Assembly: GCF_031202265.1 (NCBI RefSeq) | Contig: NZ_CP100604.1 | Location: forward strand, 5,190,501-5,254,500 | Direction: 5' to 3' | Length of the DNA stretch: 64,000 nt | Source: Bradyrhizobium sp. Ash2021 | Lineage (GTDB): Bacteria; Pseudomonadota; Alphaproteobacteria; Rhizobiales; Xanthobacteraceae | Shown here: piece by piece, positions 47,507-56,465 of the stretch | Layout: the number at the start of each line of letters is the position of its first letter | How positions within the stretch are numbered: the first letter of the stretch is position 1 | Made by a program: the position numbers and the translations under genes | The notes under the pieces: model-generated | The model's input: only the letters and a program-made list of their open reading frames with translations | Told to the model about the DNA's origin: nothing | Database searches by the model: none

Positions 47507-48844
47507 CTACACCAGCATCATGACGGGGTTTTCGATCAGCATCTTGAAGGCGCCAATCAATTCGGCGCCGAGCGCGCCGTCGATGGCGCGGTGATCGCAG
47601 GACAAGGTCACGCTCATCATATGCGCCGCCTCGACCTTGCCGCCGCGCACCACCGCGCGTTCCTCGCTGGTTCCGACCGCCAGGATGGTCGCGTGCGGCG
47701 GGTTGATGACAGCGGTGAAATGACTGATGCCATACATGCCGAGGTTGGACACCGCCGTGGTGCCGCCCTGATATTCTTCCGGCTTGAGTTTCCGGGCGCG
47801 GGCGCGCGCCGCAAAATCCTTCATCTCGCCTGAGATCGTCGACAGCGATTTGGTTTCGGCCTTGCGGATGATCGGCGTGATCAGGCCGCCCGGCATCGCA
47901 ACGGCCACCCCGATGTCGGAATGCTTGTGCTTGAGCATGCCGCTTTCGGTCCAGCTCACATTGCAATTGGGAATCCGCTGCAGCGCGACCGCCATCGCCT
48001 TGATGACGAAATCGTTCACCGAGAGCTTGTAGAGCGGCTTCTTTTCCTTGTCCTTCGGCGCCGCGGCGTTGATCTCCTCGCGTGCCGCGAGCAGCTTGCC
48101 GATGTCGCAGTCCATTGTCAGATAGAAATGCGGAACGGTCTGCACCGACGCGGTGAGGCGCTGGGCGATCGTGCGCCGCATGCCGTCGTGCGGGATCACC
48201 TCGTAGGAGCCGGGTTCGAACAGCGCGAGAATCTGCTTGTCCGACATTGACGGCGCGATCGCGGGCGCGCCGGCGGGTGCTGCGGCCGGGGCTTTCAGGC
48301 CCTTGCCGGATTTGGCGTCTTCGACGTCGCGCGCGACGATGCGGCCATGCGGGCCGGAGCCGTTGATGCGGCCGAGCTCGATGCCGGCTTCCCTGGCGAG
48401 CCGGCGGGCCAGCGGCGACGAGAAGATGCGGGCGTGGCCGTTGGCCTGCGGGGCCGGTGCCGCCGCCTGAGGCGCTGGCGCCGGCGCAGCCGGTGCAGGT
48501 GCCGCAGCCATCGGCGCAGGCGCTGCGGCTGGTGCGGGCGCCGGTGCGGCAGCGGCTTTCGGCGGCGCTGCTGCCCCCGCTCCCGCCGCCTTCACGTCCT
48601 CGCCGTCGCCGGCCATCACCGCGATCACGTCGTTGACCGCGACATCCTGGGTACCTTCCGGCACCAGGATTTTTGCGATCGTTCCCTCGTCGACGGCTTC
48701 GACTTCCATCGTCGCCTTGTCGGTCTCGATTTCGGCGATCACGTCGCCCGACTTGACCTTGTCGCCCTCTTTCTTGAGCCACTTGGCAAGGTTGCCCTTT
48801 TCCATCGTGGGCGACAGCGCGGGCATCAGAATGTTGATGGGCAT
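47507..48844 (-). CDS. pdhC: pyruvate dehydrogenase E2, dihydrolipoamide acetyltransferase
   Basis: A 445-residue core subunit. One lipoyl domain carries the modified Lys in [17 protein letters not shown] Pro/Ala linker follows, then the peripheral-subunit-binding domain (IFSSPLARRLAREAGIELGR), a second linker, and the catalytic domain with the HxxxDG motif in LSCDHRAIDGALGAELI. It transfers acetyl groups to CoA and forms the multimeric core that binds E1 and E3. ATG 48844. Confidence 0.96.
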   Translation of the reverse strand: MPINILMPALSPTMEKGNLAKWLKKEGDKVKSGDVIAEIETDKATMEVEAVDEGTIAKILVPEGTQDVAVNDVIAVMAGDGEDVKAAGAGAAAPPKAAAAPAPAPAAAPAPMAAAPAPAAPAPAPQAAAPAPQANGHARIFSSPLARRLAREAGIELGRINGSGPHGRIVARDVEDAKSGKGLKAPAAAPAGAPAIAPSMSDKQILALFEPGSYEVIPHDGMRRTIAQRLTASVQTVPHFYLTMDCDIGKLLAAREEINAAAPKDKEKKPLYKLSVNDFVIKAMAVALQRIPNCNVSWTESGMLKHKHSDIGVAVAMPGGLITPIIRKAETKSLSTISGEMKDFAARARARKLKPEEYQGGTTAVSNLGMYGISHFTAVINPPHATILAVGTSEERAVVRGGKVEAAHMMSVTLSCDHRAIDGALGAELIGAFKMLIENPVMMLV

Positions 48845-48937
48845 ACCGACCTCACAAACCTATTCATGCTTCCATCGACCGGGAAGCTAACCAAAACGTC
48901 TGGGCCTCGGAAAGGCCCGATGGAAGACCTGCGCGCG

Positions 48938-49390
48938 TCAATTGCCGATATCGCCTTGCCACAGCCGCTCGTTGGCCGGAACCGACCGCCATGATTTCAT
49001 CATGTTGATCGACCGCTCGTCCTCGAGATCGATATAGGGAATCGCGAACTGGGTCAGGATGTCTTTGCTGCCGGGAAACGTCACGGACTCGCCGATGACG
49101 AGCAGCGACAGCTTGAACAGCCCGACCGCGCCCGCGCACATCGAGCACGGCGACAGCGTGGTGTACATGACGGTGTCATGAAACGAAATCAGCCCGGCAT
49201 TGCGCAGGCAGGACATCTCGCCGTGCAGGATGACGTTCTTCTCCTGCACCCGGTTATTATGCCCGCGCGCGATGATCTTGTTGTCGCGCGTCAGCACGGC
49301 GCCGATCGGCAGCCCCCCTTGCGCGATGCTCTTCTCGGCCTCGCGAATGGCTTCGGCCATAAAGTCGAAATGATATTGTTCAATTGCCAA
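48938..49390 (-). CDS. nucleoside/cytosine deaminase family protein
   Basis: A protein of 150 residues from TTG 49390 (AIEQYHFDFMAEAIREAEKS); an ATG ten codons later is an alternative, and the longer frame upstream runs antiparallel through the DUF5076 3' end. The zinc site is complete: H-x-E in ILHGEMSCLRNAG (catalytic Glu) and PCSMCAG (two Cys ligands). The ending SWRSVPANERLWQGDIGN is one I recall from Bradyrhizobium homologues. It likely deaminates cytosine or a related base. Its insertion between pdhB and pdhC is a local feature of the operon. Confidence 0.85.
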   Translation of the reverse strand: MAIEQYHFDFMAEAIREAEKSIAQGGLPIGAVLTRDNKIIARGHNNRVQEKNVILHGEMSCLRNAGLISFHDTVMYTTLSPCSMCAGAVGLFKLSLLVIGESVTFPGSKDILTQFAIPYIDLEDERSINMMKSWRSVPANERLWQGDIGN

Positions 49391-49407
49391 AGGACTGCCT
49401 GTTTCTC

Positions 49408-49707
49408 TCAGTGACCCTGCTGCGAGCGGAGCGCGGTATCGCCCAAATCGGTCGGTCGCGCGATTTCGGCTTCGAACATGTCGACGATGCGTGTCAGCGC
49501 CTCGTCCTCGGTGTAGCCACTTTCGCGGGCATAGGCGCGCGCGGCATGGCGGGCGATGTCGACCAGCAGCAGGCCCCACATGTCCGGCTCCTCGAACGCG
49601 CGGGTGAAGGCGATCGACAGCCCGCCATCGACCACGAATGCGCGCAGCACCTCGATGGCATCATCGCGGCCCATGACGTCGGGCGGTAATGGCTGCTCCT
49701 TCGCCAT
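49408..49707 (-). CDS. DUF5076 family protein
   Basis: A 99-residue cytoplasmic protein. The pattern VMGRDDAIEVLRAFVVDGGL followed by EEPDMWGLLLVDIARHAARA matches DUF5076, which is common in alphaproteobacteria and of unknown function. It begins three bases after the pdhB stop and precedes the deaminase gene by 17 bases, so it is co-transcribed with pyruvate dehydrogenase. Confidence 0.85.
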   Translation of the reverse strand: MAKEQPLPPDVMGRDDAIEVLRAFVVDGGLSIAFTRAFEEPDMWGLLLVDIARHAARAYARESGYTEDEALTRIVDMFEAEIARPTDLGDTALRSQQGH

Positions 49708-49710
49708 GCG

Positions 49711-51093
49711 TCACCGATATGAGACGGCTTTGGCGGCTTCGACCACCTCGGCCACCGACGGCAATGCGAGTTTTTCGAGGTTCGCGGCATAGGGCATCGG
49801 CACGTCCTTGCCCGAGACGCGCTTAACCGGCGCGTCCAGATAGTCGAAGGCCTGCTCCATGATGCGGGCGGCGACTTCGGCGCCGACACCGCTCTGCTGC
49901 CAGCCCTCCTCCACCGTCACCGCGCGGCCGGTCTTCTTGACCGAGGCCACGATGGTGTCGGTGTCCATCGGACGCAGCGTGCGCAGATCGATCACTTCGG
50001 CCTCGATGCCTTCCTTCGCCAGTTCATCGGCGGCTTTCAGCGCGTAGCTCATGCCGTTCGACCACGAGATGATCGTCACGTGACCGCCTGACCGTACGAT
50101 CCGGGCCTTGCCGATCGGCACCACATAGTCGTCGAGCTTGGGCACCTCGCCGGTATGGCCGTACAGCATTTCATTCTCGAGGAAGATCACCGGATTGGGA
50201 TCGCGGATCGCGGCTTTCAGCAGGCCCTTGTAGTCGGCGGCCGAGAACGGCGCGACCACCTTGAGGCCCGGAACCTGCGAGTACCAGGCCGAGTAATCCT
50301 GGCTGTGCTGGGCTGCGACGCGCGACGCGGCGCCATTGGGCCCACGGAACACGATCGAACAGCCCATCTGTCCGCCGGACATGTACAGCGTCTTGGCCGC
50401 GGAGTTGATGATCTGGTCGATCGCCTGCATCGCGAAATTGAAGGTCATAAACTCGACGATCGGCTTCAGGCCCGACATCGCCGCACCGACGCCAATGCCG
50501 GCGAAGCCATGCTCGGTGATCGGCGTATCGATCACCCGTTTCGCGCCGAATTCCTGCAGCAATCCCTGACTGACTTTGTAGGCGCCCTGATATTCCGCGA
50601 CCTCTTCGCCCATCAGGAACACGTCCGGGTCGCGCCGCATCTCCTCGGCCATCGCGTCGCGCAGCGCGTCGCGGATCGTCATCGTCACCATCTCGGTGCC
50701 AGCGGGAATTTCCGCATCAGGCTCGGCGACGGCTGCCGGCGCGGATGGCGCTTTCTTTTCTTCTGACGGGGGAGCTTCGGCTTTTGCTTCAGCAGGCGGC
50801 GCGGCCGGCTTCGGCGGCGCGCTGACCTTGCCGAGGTCCGCCGCACTCTCGCCGTCAGCCAAAATGGTCGCGATCGGGGTGTTGACCGCGACGTCGGCGG
50901 TGCCTTCGGGGATCAATATCTTGCCGAGCGTCCCCTCGTCGGTCGCCTCGACTTCCATCGTCGCCTTGTCGGTTTCGATCTCGGCGATGACATCGCCCGA
51001 CTTGATGGTCTCGCCTTCCTTCTTCAGCCACTTGGCAAGGTTGCCCTTTTCCATGGTGGGCGACAGCGCAGGCATCAGCACTTGAATGGGCAT
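49711..51093 (-). CDS. pdhB: pyruvate dehydrogenase E1 component, beta subunit, with N-terminal lipoyl domain
   Basis: A 460-residue protein. Residues 1-78 form a lipoyl domain ([20 protein letters not shown], modified Lys), followed by a Pro/Ala linker and the E1-beta transketolase fold ([58 protein letters not shown]). The lipoyl domain on E1-beta, in addition to that of E2, is known from alphaproteobacteria. With PdhA it decarboxylates pyruvate using thiamine diphosphate. It begins 30 bases after the pdhA stop. Confidence 0.96.
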   Translation of the reverse strand: MPIQVLMPALSPTMEKGNLAKWLKKEGETIKSGDVIAEIETDKATMEVEATDEGTLGKILIPEGTADVAVNTPIATILADGESAADLGKVSAPPKPAAPPAEAKAEAPPSEEKKAPSAPAAVAEPDAEIPAGTEMVTMTIRDALRDAMAEEMRRDPDVFLMGEEVAEYQGAYKVSQGLLQEFGAKRVIDTPITEHGFAGIGVGAAMSGLKPIVEFMTFNFAMQAIDQIINSAAKTLYMSGGQMGCSIVFRGPNGAASRVAAQHSQDYSAWYSQVPGLKVVAPFSAADYKGLLKAAIRDPNPVIFLENEMLYGHTGEVPKLDDYVVPIGKARIVRSGGHVTIISWSNGMSYALKAADELAKEGIEAEVIDLRTLRPMDTDTIVASVKKTGRAVTVEEGWQQSGVGAEVAARIMEQAFDYLDAPVKRVSGKDVPMPYAANLEKLALPSVAEVVEAAKAVSYR

Positions 51094-51123
51094 GGGAACT
51101 CCGAAATTAAAACTTGCGCCTGC

Positions 51124-52146
51124 TCAGCGATAGATGTCGGTGTAAAGCTCGGATGCATCGGGCTCGGGATCGTGCTGGGCGAAATCCGCCGATGCATTGA
51201 CGATCTCGCGCACCTCGGCGTCAATCGCCTTCAATTCCTGCTCGCTCATCTTGGCCGCCAGCAGGCGATTGCGAACCTGCTCGATCGGATCCTGGTCGTG
51301 GCGGATCTTTTCGACCTCTTCGCGGGTACGGTACTTCGCCGGATCCGACATCGAGTGGCCGCGGTAGCGGTAGGTCTGCATTTCCAGGATGAACGGCCCC
51401 TTGCCGGCGCGGCACCAGGCCACCGCTTCGTCGCCGGCCGCCTTCACCGCTCGGACGTCCATGCCGTCGACCTGCTTGCCCGGGATGTTGAAGGAATCAC
51501 CGCGCTTGGAGAAATCGGTTTGCGCCGACGAGCGGGTCACGGAGGTGCCCATGGCGTAGCGGTTGTTCTCGATCACGTAGATCACGGGCAGTTTCCACAG
51601 CTCCGCCATGTTGAAGCTTTCGTAGACTTGGCCCTGGTTGGAGGCGCCGTCGCCGAAATAGGCCAGGCTGACGAAATCATTGCCGCGATAGCGGTTGGCA
51701 AAAGCCAGACCGGTGCCGAGCGAGACCTGGGCGCCGACGATGCCGTGGCCGCCGTAAAAATTCTTCTCCTTGCTGAACATGTGCATGGAGCCGCCCTTGC
51801 CCTTGGAATAGCCGCCATGGCGGCCGGTCAATTCGGCCATCACGCCCTTGGCTTCCATCCCGCAGGCCAGCATGTGGCCGTGGTCGCGGTATCCGGTTAT
51901 GACCTGATCGCCCTTCTTCAGGGCCATCTGCATCCCGACGACGACCGCCTCCTGGCCGATATAGAGATGGCAGAAGCCGCCGATCGCCCCCATGCCATAG
52001 AGTTGACCGGCCTTTTCCTCAAAGCGCCGGATCAGCAGCATGTCGCGCAGCGCGGTCAGTTCCTGCGCGCGGGTGAATTCCGGAGGGGAGCCGTGTGCCT
52101 TGTCCTGACCTGCTTCCTTCGCGACGCTTTTCTTTGGTGAGGCCAT
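51124..52146 (-). CDS. pdhA: pyruvate dehydrogenase E1 component, alpha subunit
   Basis: A 340-residue protein from ATG 52146 (MASPKKSVAKEAGQ). The thiamine-diphosphate motif runs from GDGASNQGQVYESFNMAE to VIYVIENNRYAMGTSV. The YRYRGHSMSDPAKYRTREE loop corresponds to the mobile phosphorylation loop of eukaryotic E1. It is the first pdh gene; a palindromic repeat and ftsB lie upstream. Confidence 0.96.
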   Translation of the reverse strand: MASPKKSVAKEAGQDKAHGSPPEFTRAQELTALRDMLLIRRFEEKAGQLYGMGAIGGFCHLYIGQEAVVVGMQMALKKGDQVITGYRDHGHMLACGMEAKGVMAELTGRHGGYSKGKGGSMHMFSKEKNFYGGHGIVGAQVSLGTGLAFANRYRGNDFVSLAYFGDGASNQGQVYESFNMAELWKLPVIYVIENNRYAMGTSVTRSSAQTDFSKRGDSFNIPGKQVDGMDVRAVKAAGDEAVAWCRAGKGPFILEMQTYRYRGHSMSDPAKYRTREEVEKIRHDQDPIEQVRNRLLAAKMSEQELKAIDAEVREIVNASADFAQHDPEPDASELYTDIYR

Positions 52147-52317
52147 GGGCAATTCCAGATCAAAGAGGGACTGAACTCAAGCCCTCTCTAACCCAACTCA
52201 AATCGCCGCGAAAGGATTGCGTTCGCTTGACGGAATATTGCTATGCCGCACTGCAACCGAGCGCGACATTTTTGTGATCGTTGGCGGGTGATTTTGAAAT
52301 ATGCGGAATTGCTCGGT

Positions 52318-52412
52318 CGTCATCCTGAGGTGCGAGCCTCTTGGCGAGCCTCGAAGGATGAATTTGCGGCTCGTCCTTCGAGGCGCGCAAGAGCGCGCAC
52401 CTCAGGACGACG
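52318..52412. repeat. palindromic intergenic repeat of a second type
   Basis: CGTCATCCTGAGGTGCGAG opens the element and the inverted arm GCGCGCACCTCAGGACGACG closes it, with CCTCGAAGGATGA and CGTCCTTCGAGG as the inner pair. It resembles another dispersed repeat that I recall from Bradyrhizobium. It separates ftsB from pdhA and can form a long hairpin. Confidence 0.85.
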
Positions 52413-52434
52413 GCGGAGATTACGTCTGACGGAA

Positions 52435-52752
52435 TCAGTTCGGATTATTGGTCCGGACCAGATCGCGCGGATTGGCGTAATCGAGCTGAAAGCGCGCGCG
52501 CTCGTCCAGCAAATCAGGGTCGACCCGGTCCGACCTCAAGAGCGAGACGCGTTGCTCGCCCTCGGCGCGCTCCCGCTTCAGCCGCGCCAGTTCCGAGGTC
52601 AGGGCGATGATTTCCTGATCGAGTTCCTGGCGCGCGTTCAGTCCATATTTGCCGGTATAGGCGTTGACGCCGAAATAGCTGACCATCATCGCCGCCATCG
52701 TGTAGAGGGCGAGCCCGGTGAGCAGCGATTTCAGTCGGGTGCGAGAGACCAT
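52435..52752 (-). CDS. ftsB: septum formation initiator FtsB/DivIC family
   Basis: A 105-residue bitopic protein: a short cytoplasmic N-terminus, one membrane helix (LLTGLALYTMAAMMVSYFGV), then a coiled coil (ELDQEIIALTSELARLKRER) and a short beta motif (ERARFQLDYANPRDLV). FtsB works with FtsL and FtsQ to activate septal peptidoglycan synthesis. It is located upstream of pdhA, as I recall for other alphaproteobacteria; here it is separated from eno by about 5 kb of other genes. Confidence 0.9.
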   Translation of the reverse strand: MVSRTRLKSLLTGLALYTMAAMMVSYFGVNAYTGKYGLNARQELDQEIIALTSELARLKRERAEGEQRVSLLRSDRVDPDLLDERARFQLDYANPRDLVRTNNPN

Positions 52753-52816
52753 GGCACCAACATGCGACGGACCGGTTAACGGAATCCTAAGACGACTGCG
52801 CCGGGTCCGCCCTTAC

Positions 52817-53371
52817 TTAGTGGTTTTGCTTTTCGACGAAAGCCGCAAACGCATCGATGTACTGCTGTAACACTTTCTGCAGCGATTCCTTGGTGAGCTG
52901 GCCCTTGTCGTCAAAGGCATCGCCGACGGCATTCAGATAGATTTCGGGCTGGCCCAGGATCGGCCCGGCGATACCCGGCAGGATGTTCTGCAGATGTTTG
53001 GCCGCGCTGACGCCGCCGAGCGGACCCGGGGAATTGCTGACGATGCCGACCGGTTTGCCGAGGAACCAGCTCTTGCCGTAGGGCCGCGATCCGACGTCGA
53101 TGGCGTTCTTCAAGACGCCGGGGATCGAGCGGTTGTATTCGGGGGTCACAAACAGCACGCCGTTCGACTTCTGCACCTTTTCGCGGAACGCCAGCCAATC
53201 GGCCGGAGGGGCGGCTTCCAGATCCTGGTTGAAGAAGGAAATGCCGTGCAAGGTCGTGACCTCGAGCTGCAGCGAAGCCGGTGCCAGCTTGGCCAGCGCA
53301 TGGGCGATCTTGAGCGAAAAACTTTCCTTGCGGAGGCTGCCGACGATCGCGACGACGTTGTGGGTGGCCAT
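52817..53371 (-). CDS. NADPH-dependent FMN reductase family protein
   Basis: A 184-residue flavodoxin-like protein. The FMN phosphate loop is VAIVGSLRKESFSLKIAHAL, and the family signature LFVTPEYNRSIPGVLKNAID is followed by GIVSNSPGPLGGVSAAKHL. Such enzymes reduce FMN or quinones/azo compounds with NADPH. It is a single gene, ending 65 bases from ftsB. Confidence 0.9.
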   Translation of the reverse strand: MATHNVVAIVGSLRKESFSLKIAHALAKLAPASLQLEVTTLHGISFFNQDLEAAPPADWLAFREKVQKSNGVLFVTPEYNRSIPGVLKNAIDVGSRPYGKSWFLGKPVGIVSNSPGPLGGVSAAKHLQNILPGIAGPILGQPEIYLNAVGDAFDDKGQLTKESLQKVLQQYIDAFAAFVEKQNH

Positions 53372-53487
53372 GGTATTTCCTTTTTTAAGCTGGACCGGTG
53401 ATGCTCAGCTAGCCGCATCGGCAGAAGGATGCAAGTGCATGAACTGCGCAATTTTGGAAACGCAGGGTTCGCATAGACAACATTTCG

Positions 53488-53522
53488 CCAAAAAACAAAC
53501 AGGCCGCCCCCGGGCGGCCTGT
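53488..53522 (-). terminator. rho-independent terminator of the MBL-fold gene
   Basis: ACAGGCCGCC (53499-53508) pairs perfectly with GGCGGCCTGT (53513-53522) around a four-base loop. On the minus strand it is followed by TTTGTTTTTT. It begins 23 bases after the MBL gene stop and insulates the FMN reductase gene. Confidence 0.85.
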
Positions 53523-53545
53523 TGCGTCGGGCCTGGCGATGCCGA

Positions 53546-54544
53546 TCAGATCACCGGATCCCAGCCAACCGGGACCAGGCGGTATTTCGCGCCATCCTTC
53601 TCGACATGGCCGATCGAGGGAAACGGGAAATGGAATCCCACCACCGTCGCCTTCTCGGCCGCCGCCATGTCATAGAATTTGTGGCGCGTCGTCTGCGCCG
53701 TCTCGGGATCGACGTCGTAGACCACGTGCCAGTCCGGGTTGCGCAGGAAGAACTCGGGGATGTTGGTGACATCGGACTGAATCAGGATTTTCGAACTCCC
53801 CGAGGCGACGGCGAAGGAGGTGTGTCCCGGCGTGTGGCCCGGCGTTGCGATCGAGGTGATGCCGGGCGCGACTTCCTTGCCCCAATCATACTTCGTCACC
53901 TTGGACTCGATGCCGGCGTAAATCTTCTTCACGTTGGCAAAGTAGTTCTTCATCATCTCGTTGGACTGGGCCTTGGCGGCGTTCTCGTCGCTCATCCAGA
54001 ATTCCCAGTCTTTTGCCGGCACCATGATCTCGGCATTGGGAAACGCCATCGAGCCATCGGCCGCACGAATGCCGTTGGTGTGATCGGGATGCAGATGCGA
54101 CATCAGCACGATATCGATGCTCTTGGGGTCGACGCCGGCGGCGGCGAGATTTTGCAAGGTGCGCCCGGCCCGCCCCTTGCTCGGCCCCAACATGGAAACG
54201 CCGTTGCCGCAATCGATCAGGACCAGCTTGCTGCCGGTATTGATGAGCTGCGGGTTGAACGGCACCGCGACCATGCCCTTCGGCATATAGGCTGAGTCCG
54301 CTGCGGCCTGCGCCTCGTCTTTCGCGACGTTGCTGACGAAGTTATCGATCGGACGCAAAAACACACCGTCATTGATCGAGGTGCATTCGTAGTCGCCGAC
54401 CTTGTAGCGATAGAACCCGGGCGCCTGCGCTCCGGTTGGTGGTACCGCGGCGTCCGCGCTCGGCGATGTGAATGGCGAAAGGGCTGTCGTGGCGCCTGCG
54501 GCGGCGGCTCCGGCCAATAGATGACGGCGGCTCAGTTCGGTCAT
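53546..54544 (-). CDS. Tat-exported metallo-beta-lactamase-fold hydrolase
   Basis: A 332-residue protein from ATG 54544. The leader MTELSRRHLLAGAAAAGATT has a twin-arginine motif (SRRHLL), so it is probably a Tat substrate. The zinc site is complete: SHLHPDHTNG (HxHxDH), PGHTPGHTSF, and ILIQSDVTNIPEFF (bridging Asp). It could be a lactonase or similar hydrolase; the substrate is not predictable. The frame upstream of 54544 is not protein-like. Confidence 0.9.
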   Translation of the reverse strand: MTELSRRHLLAGAAAAGATTALSPFTSPSADAAVPPTGAQAPGFYRYKVGDYECTSINDGVFLRPIDNFVSNVAKDEAQAAADSAYMPKGMVAVPFNPQLINTGSKLVLIDCGNGVSMLGPSKGRAGRTLQNLAAAGVDPKSIDIVLMSHLHPDHTNGIRAADGSMAFPNAEIMVPAKDWEFWMSDENAAKAQSNEMMKNYFANVKKIYAGIESKVTKYDWGKEVAPGITSIATPGHTPGHTSFAVASGSSKILIQSDVTNIPEFFLRNPDWHVVYDVDPETAQTTRHKFYDMAAAEKATVVGFHFPFPSIGHVEKDGAKYRLVPVGWDPVI

Positions 54545-54653
54545 GGCGAATTCTCCCCTGGTCTCGGCTTTTGCGGTGTTTCCCGCATATGTTACCGGCG
54601 CAAATGTTCTCCCGTCGCCGGGAGAACGCAAGCCCTGTTCGATGCAGTTACGA

Positions 54654-55046
54654 CTACTTGATGATTTCCCAAAAGATCCCGGCAACCGCGACATAGCCGA
54701 GTGTAAACAGCACTGTCCTCACCAGGGGAATGCCGAGCAGATAGACCACGGCATGGGCGAGCCTGATCCAGAAATAACAGGTCGCCCAGAATGCCGTCAT
54801 CGCGTTGGCCTTGCCGGCCAGATGCGCCACGATCACCAGCGCGGCAAACGGGGCGAAGGTCTCGACGGCGTTGATGTAGGTTCGGTCGGCACGTTTGCCC
54901 CAGTCAGGCAATGGCCGCTGGGTGGGATCGACGTAATTCTCGGGCTTCAGCGGCCCGTTGGTCGAAACCTGTGCGACGACATAGGGAATCCACAGCGAAG
55001 CGGTCAGAATGGCGGTAAAGGCGAGATATTTGAGGTCTGTGGACAT
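54654..55046 (-). CDS. MAPEG family membrane protein
   Basis: A 130-residue protein with four predicted helices and the MAPEG pattern: RADRTYINAVETFAPFAALV (Asn/Glu segment of the second helix) and ATCYFWIRLAHAVVYLLGIP. The family includes membrane glutathione transferases and related enzymes, but bacterial members of this branch are mostly uncharacterised. It lies between the MBL-fold gene and the MDR dehydrogenase on the same strand, with gaps of about 90-110 bases. Confidence 0.85.
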   Translation of the reverse strand: MSTDLKYLAFTAILTASLWIPYVVAQVSTNGPLKPENYVDPTQRPLPDWGKRADRTYINAVETFAPFAALVIVAHLAGKANAMTAFWATCYFWIRLAHAVVYLLGIPLVRTVLFTLGYVAVAGIFWEIIK

Positions 55047-55134
55047 TGAATTTCCCCCTTTTTAAACTGCGATTCCGACAACTCCTGAAGCTGGATTTCC
55101 TATTCTCAGGCCAAGCGAGGGCTGTTGCCCCCGG

Positions 55135-56268
55135 TCAGCCCTTGTTCGGGTTGATCAAAAATTTCTCGCCGGTCGAGCGCTTGTTGTAGATGGCGATGTT
55201 GGAAAGCTGGAGCGTCTCCTGCAGCGACACCACCTGCGTGTAATGGCTGGCAAAGGTCGTCTTCAACTCGGCCGCCACCCGCTGGCGCAATCTGCCGATC
55301 TCAGCCGGGCCGATCTTCTGCAGGAACGGCGTCAACAGCCAGCCGCCGACACCCCAGGTTAGCCCGAAGGCCCGGCTCAGTTCAGTCGGGCGGGTATCGA
55401 GGCTGCCGTAGATATAGACCTGCTTGTACACGTTCGAGCCGTAGCGGCTGTATTCCTTGGCGGTCTTGTTGGCCGCGATCTCCATGCAGGTGAGGATTTG
55501 CCCGGCAAGCTTTCCGCCGCCGATGGCGTCGAAGGCGATCGTGGCGCCGGTTTCCACCAGCGCGGCGGTGAGGTCGTCCATGAAGCTGGCTGCGGTGGAG
55601 TCGACGACATATTTGGCGCCGATCTTGTGCAGGATGTCGGCCTGCTCCTTGCTGCGGACGATGTTGACGAGGCCAATGCCGTCCTTGATGCAGATCCTGT
55701 TGAGCATCTGCCCGAGGTTCGACGCGGCCGCGGTGTGCACCAGCCCCTTGTGACCCTCGCGCCGCATGGTCTCGGTCATGCCGAGCGCGGTCAGCGGATT
55801 GACGAACCACGAAGCACCGTCGGCAGGCGTAGCGCCGGCGGGCAGCTCCATGACGTCCCTCACTTTGAGAACACGGTACTGCGTGTACATCGCGCCGCCG
55901 ATGCAAGCGACGGTCTTGCCCATCAGCGCCCTGGCGGCGTCCGAGGATCCGGTCTTGATCACGACGCCGGCCCCCTCGTTGCCGACCGGCAGCGATTCAT
56001 CCAGCCGCGCCGCCATCATCCTCATCACAGCTTCCGGCATCTTCGCCGTGACCACGGGAGCGTCCTTGGTTCCAGAAACCTTGGCGGTCGACATGTCAGC
56101 CGGGCCGATCAGAAGCCCGAGATCGGACGGGTTGATCGGCGAGGCCTCGATACGAACCACGACTTCGTCCTCCGCCGGCTCCGGCGTCTGGATATTGACC
56201 AGCGATAGTTCGAGTTCGCCGCTCTTTTTCAGCAGCGAACGCAATTGCAGCCCAGATGAAGTGCTCAC
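55135..56268 (-). CDS. zinc-type MDR alcohol dehydrogenase/quinone reductase-like protein
   Basis: A 377-residue medium-chain dehydrogenase/reductase starting at GTG 56268 with GGGAGG six bases upstream. The N-terminal GroES-like fold (EDEVVVRIEASPINPSDLGL; GNEGAGVVIKTGS) and the Rossmann region (AAASNLGQMLNRICIKDGIG) are present. Classical zinc-ligand cysteines are not apparent, so it is closer to the zinc-free quinone oxidoreductases. Substrate unknown. Confidence 0.88.
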   Translation of the reverse strand: MSTSSGLQLRSLLKKSGELELSLVNIQTPEPAEDEVVVRIEASPINPSDLGLLIGPADMSTAKVSGTKDAPVVTAKMPEAVMRMMAARLDESLPVGNEGAGVVIKTGSSDAARALMGKTVACIGGAMYTQYRVLKVRDVMELPAGATPADGASWFVNPLTALGMTETMRREGHKGLVHTAAASNLGQMLNRICIKDGIGLVNIVRSKEQADILHKIGAKYVVDSTAASFMDDLTAALVETGATIAFDAIGGGKLAGQILTCMEIAANKTAKEYSRYGSNVYKQVYIYGSLDTRPTELSRAFGLTWGVGGWLLTPFLQKIGPAEIGRLRQRVAAELKTTFASHYTQVVSLQETLQLSNIAIYNKRSTGEKFLINPNKG

Positions 56269-56465
56269 GGTAAACCTCCCGTTCGGAATCGATTTTTGAT
56301 GACCGCCATGTCTTAGACAACGGATAACTAAGTTGTGCGGCGCGACTAGTACGCCACCGTCGGCACAACCTAATGTTGATTTGTTGCCAAAATGTCACAG
56401 ACATTTGCATCGAACCAAACATAGACTTGTCCGGATTTATTTTTTTCTTTCAAGCGGATTTCCTT

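Noticed and set aside
47490..48782. Second 430-codon minus-strand frame inside pdhC
   Set aside because: It is a +1 reading of the Ala/Pro-rich pdhC sequence with no lipoyl or catalytic motifs.
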